From Chrysomallon squamiferum (lineage: Eukaryota > Mollusca > Gastropoda > Neomphalida > Peltospiridae): 64,000 bases of DNA. The stretch is taken from contig CM022675.1 in assembly GCA_012295275.1 (NCBI GenBank), positions 12,329,753-12,393,752 of the forward strand, read 5' to 3'. A program made the position numbers and the translations under genes. Shown one piece after another: positions 60,235-64,000 of this stretch (the first letter of the stretch is position 1; each line of letters starts with the position of its first letter). Under the pieces are notes generated by a model. The model was given only the letters and a program-made list of their open reading frames with translations, was not told where the DNA came from and ran no database searches.

Positions 60235-61934
60235 TTATGTAGTGTGTGGCTTCGTTGGTTTCACCGTATCACCAACATGTAGAAAGTGAGTGTCCAAGTT
60301 TTGGCAAGAATCCATCGACAAGTACACACCAAAGGGAACCTTTAAAAAAATAATAATAATTAAAAATAATATTAATTTGAACATTTTAATGTAATTATCA
60401 GTTATTCTTGTCTTTTTAGTATTAATGTAATTTACAGCCTTGTTTCTCATGCAAGAACTCTAATTATAATTTACATCTTAGGGATTCATTAATGGCATCT
60501 GTTAATATTTTTATTCAGATAAAACATTTATTAATAACAACAACAATGAACAATAAGAATAAAAATAACAAGAACAATAATTTATTGTTATTATTTACTG
60601 TTTTGAGAATAATAATAATATTATTATTATTATAATAAAAATACCATAATGACAATAATGATATATACTTTACAAATTGTGTTTCATCCATTACATCAGT
60701 GGCTAGATCAAAAACAAGTATGGCAACTTTAAAAAAAAAATTGATCTTTGTAAAACATGTATTTACAATAAAAGTAGATTACAGATACATTTAATTATCT
60801 TATCTACTAATTATAATATAAAAGATACTAAATGAAAATATCCTATGTATGAATATTTAAAAATTCTACCTTCCCTCCTCTCCAAGATGCAAGAGTTCTC
60901 AATGGTTCTTTAGTTCTCTCCCCTGACACTGGATCAAAACAAACCATTTGGCATCGGTAGCACTGGCCCTGACACTGAAATAACCAGATCTTTTTTTAAA
61001 ATAATTATTATTATTCATATTTTACAATTTACTGACTATTTCTCTTGCATGCTAATAATTTTTAGAAGAAAAAAAAAGTTAAAAAAAAAGCTGGAATAAA
61101 CTCACAGTTAGTTTTGTGGTTCCAAACATCACAGATTCCCAAGTTTCTTCTTCAAATGGCTGGCCTCCATCAATAACCAGGTTACCACGGAAACGAGACA
61201 CAAGATTATCTTCATCTGGGATAAATAAAGATTAACTTGGTTATAGTTAATTTTTGTTGTGAGATACAGATTCAGCAAGTAGCACATAAGATAAACTGAT
61301 TTCTCTGTGATTATTTTAATTAAAATCAAGGGATCAAAATGTCTGAGTATTTATGAAATATAATATATTATTTTTTAATTCCTGAACATTTATATTATCC
61401 TTTACAAATTCAAAACCCTTTTTTTATTTATTAATTTGTTATTAAATTAATTATCATTTATATATATTATTTCCTAATCTGACAAAATAACTTTAATATT
61501 CTATTTGATCTATTTTCTGTGCATTTGGATGATTTACAATATAAAATAAAATCTGTTTTTAACAGAATGTCATGAATTATTTCAGTTATTTCACTTCCTT
61601 GCATAATTAAAAACAAAATAAAACAAATAAACAAAAGAACCAAAAGCAGATTAACAAATCAGTGTTCAAAGAAACATGTTTTTTATCATTTGAAGTATAT
61701 ATTTAAAATTATTTTTATTTTAATTACTGTTATCATTTTTATTTCTAGTCAATATATATATTTTTAGAAACCTATCATTTATTGATATTATTTTTGATTT
61801 TACCTGGAATATCATCAGTGTGGGACAACTCTAATTTCTCCTTCAGAGCTCGAACACTCACTCTCGAAATCAGCAAAAACTGACAAACATTGGCAAGAGA
61901 CAAAGCTGAAAACAGAATAACAAAGATAAATGTG

Positions 61935-61970
<36 letters not shown>

Positions 61971-63814
61971 TCAGTGTGCGTGTGTGTGTGTGTGTGCATG
62001 TGTGTGGGTGTGTGTGTGTGTGTGTGTGTGTGTGAGTGTGCGTGAGTGTGCGTGTGTGTGTGTGTGTGTGTCTGCATGTGTATGGGTGTGTCTGTGTGTT
62101 TCAGAAGATTAAACAAATTCTGACTAATATACTTCTTTACATTGCTGATTAACATTAATTTAAAAAATAGGTTTTGAATTTTTGAAAAATACCATTTTAT
62201 GAAGAAAAAAAAAAATTTAAATTTTATTGTATATTTTTTTCTTTAAATTCCTAAAGGGTAATTATTACCTTTTATAAAACTCTTTCCAAAATATCCAAAA
62301 TTAAAAAAGGCCTATATATATTCATTTCTGTATTCTCATCATTATCATTCTAACATATTTGTACAATACTATTAAATATTCATCCATTTATCATACCAGT
62401 ATTAGAAGTATCTTTGGATTTACTTTTTCTTCTGTCATCTTCCTTCTGCTGTAGCAGACGACATCCTGGTCTCTTCAGAGCCTCAGATATCCAGGCTGAA
62501 ATGTCATCTCCACAGTCAAACGTATTAACTCTGTGATTAACGAGACTATCATGATGTCATTTGAATTTCACTATATTATTTTAATATTAAAACATTCACA
62601 ACATTAATATTAAAAATCACAATATTAATAGTAAAACTTACAATATTAAAAATGATAATACTAATATTAAAATATTCATTATTATTAAAAAATAAATAAT
62701 TAAACTTAGATTATTAATATTAAAAATCAGTTTTTGCATCAGTTAATGTAGTTTTAAAATATTCAAAAGTTAACAGATATATTTTTATTGATGCCCAGAA
62801 TTCATGACAATTATTATCAATAAATGTTTACTAATGGTAATTTTTGTAGAAACCATATATTATAATGTCACTGGTGATAACATACAACATTTGATTTATT
62901 GATTTTTAATGGAAAAAGGACTTAGAATAATACATATCTCTTCTTGTATGGATTATTAAAAACATACACATTTGAAAACACGTCTGCATACATACACACA
63001 CATAAATATATACATTTAATTTCAGAATGTTTCTCTAAGTTATGCACACACTGTACTAAGGCTTGTCTGATATTTTTAAGCAACTAAACTTGTTTTTTTG
63101 GCGGAGGGGCAGGCATCAATGTCATTTGCTAACAGACAGTCCACAGAGTAACCACACTGTGGTATTTATTAATTTTCTCTCTTAATCCTAATTACAGTAT
63201 AATCCACTCATGTCCATAACAGACATAGCCTAAGGATGGATGTAATACTGAACAATTTGCAAGAGTCGTTGATATAAATTATGCACAATTTTTGGAAAAG
63301 AAGATTGTGTAAAAATACTGTCTGATTATACCTGTCACTACAAATTTTGTTAGTACACAGTTTCCTTTCTTCACTCTCGTGTTCAGATTCATCTGTGTTC
63401 AGTGAAACTTCATGGTTGGTCATGCCTTGAAAAATAAATGTTTCATGATTTGAATTTGTTTTCATTTGTTTGTTGTTGTTTTGTTAAGATAAAAAATAGG
63501 AACATCAATTTAAAATTAATTTTAAAAAAACAACACAACCCCCCCAACTATATAAAAATAAAAATAAAAATAGTAACAATAATAATTATAATAAAGTTAC
63601 ATTTCGATTTTCTCAATGATAATTTGGAAAAAAAAGTTAGTAAAACAATACCTGGAAATTTTAACACCAACACATTTCTTCCCAGATCAATTTCTGGTTG
63701 TAAAAAACAAAGTTTCGGTTCACGTTTCTGACCCAAACTGACTCCACTTTCCTGAGTGATCATCCACATCCGGTCATACTTAAACCCCCTGGATCCAATG
63801 TCCCATTTTGAAAC
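60235..63814 (-). CDS. MOCOS: Molybdenum cofactor sulfurase, C-terminal MOSC region (partial)
   Basis: Seven exons: 63652-63814, 63332-63425, 62397-62530, 61804-61905, 61106-61215, 60870-60974, 60235-60339. Together they give 813 nt, 270 aa plus stop, all in phase. Motifs shared with animal MOCOS: GFKYDRMWMI, QKREPKLCFLQPEIDL, NTFDCGDDISAWI, RFRGNLVIDG, FEEETWESV, GQCYRCQMVCFD and FGVYL. The enzyme uses an N-terminal cysteine-desulfurase domain to make persulfide and hands sulfur to the molybdenum cofactor bound by this MOSC domain. This activates xanthine dehydrogenase and aldehyde oxidase. The desulfurase half and the preceding YPIKSC-type segment are not in the window, so the gene continues past 64000. 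A stand-alone MOSC protein is less likely given the close match to MOCOS. Confidence 0.9.
61940..62100. repeat. Imperfect (GT)n microsatellite in MOCOS intron
   Basis: About 160 bp of GT with GC, GA and GG interruptions, between the exons at 61804-61905 and 62397-62530. Poly Cys-Val and His-Thr frames across it are artefacts. Confidence 0.92.
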
Positions 63815-64000
63815 CTGAAAAATTATATTACTTTTGTTAAAATAAGAATATTTAAACAATTTAAACCTTTATTTTGTTAGATTATTACTGTTTTCTCAAA
63901 AAATATAAAAATAATTTGTAATGAAGTAAAATTTATGTTAAAATCACAGTAAAACTTTTATGATATACCAGCAGCCTAAATATATTGTAGAATAATTCTA
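63815..64000. other. MOCOS intron at window edge
   Basis: AT-rich sequence upstream of the 63652-63814 exon. A GTATAT donor-like site follows CTGCTG at about 63970 (minus strand), but the frame before it does not resemble the expected MOCOS sequence, so I treat this as intron. Confidence 0.5.

Noticed and set aside
63958-64000. Another MOCOS exon at the window edge ending NIFRLL
   Set aside because: It has a donor-like GTATAT, but the residues do not match the YPIKSC-type sequence expected before the MOSC domain.

Overview
This is animal nuclear DNA: AT-rich, with canonical GT-AG introns, conserved metazoan gene families, and a very heavy load of microsatellites and minisatellites. I cannot name the species. 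The repeat load, gene structures and family mix would suit a lophotrochozoan invertebrate such as a mollusc, but that is inference. I rebuilt the genes by hand from splice sites, reading-frame phase and protein similarity. Nothing prokaryotic was seen (no operons, insertion sequences or CRISPR).

Layout. (1) 1-161: a probable last coding exon of an unidentified + strand gene. (2) 3.0-19.2 kb, minus strand: two tandem paralogous genes for secreted proteins with the order signal peptide, two EGF-like modules, zona pellucida (ZP) domain, polybasic furin-type site and short tail. Each has 10 coding exons. All internal exons have matching phases except at the last intron, and both models stay in frame from ATG to stop (384 and 367 aa). 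A 25-bp block is shared upstream of both start codons. (3) 21.6-32.9 kb, plus strand: two tandem FAIM genes (Fas apoptotic inhibitory molecule), each with 4 exons of identical lengths (111, 223, 50, 150 nt) and 177 aa. (4) 35.8-53.1 kb, minus strand: a 20-exon SR-rich nuclear cyclophilin of the PPIG/NKTR family, about 1,684 aa. Every junction is in phase except exon 1/exon 2, where one nucleotide is missing. (5) 54.8-55.9 kb, plus strand: a beta-1,3-galactosyltransferase-like GT31 enzyme with an intronless coding region, head-to-head with the cyclophilin. (6) 56.33-56.50 kb: a nearly identical 171-bp copy of part of cyclophilin exon 3 plus flanking intron. (7) 60.2-63.8 kb, minus strand: the last seven exons (MOSC domain) of molybdenum cofactor sulfurase. 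Its upstream exons lie beyond the window end.

The genes do not form one pathway. They look like ordinary neighbours: extracellular-matrix or egg-coat type ZP proteins, a cytosolic survival and proteostasis factor, a spliceosome-associated prolyl isomerase, a Golgi glycosyltransferase and a molybdoenzyme-maturation enzyme. The most notable points are the ZP pair without a visible membrane anchor, the FAIM pair with a homogenised last exon, the one-nucleotide anomaly in the cyclophilin, its recently copied exon fragment, and a 54-bp intronic repeat whose every unit resembles a 3' splice site.
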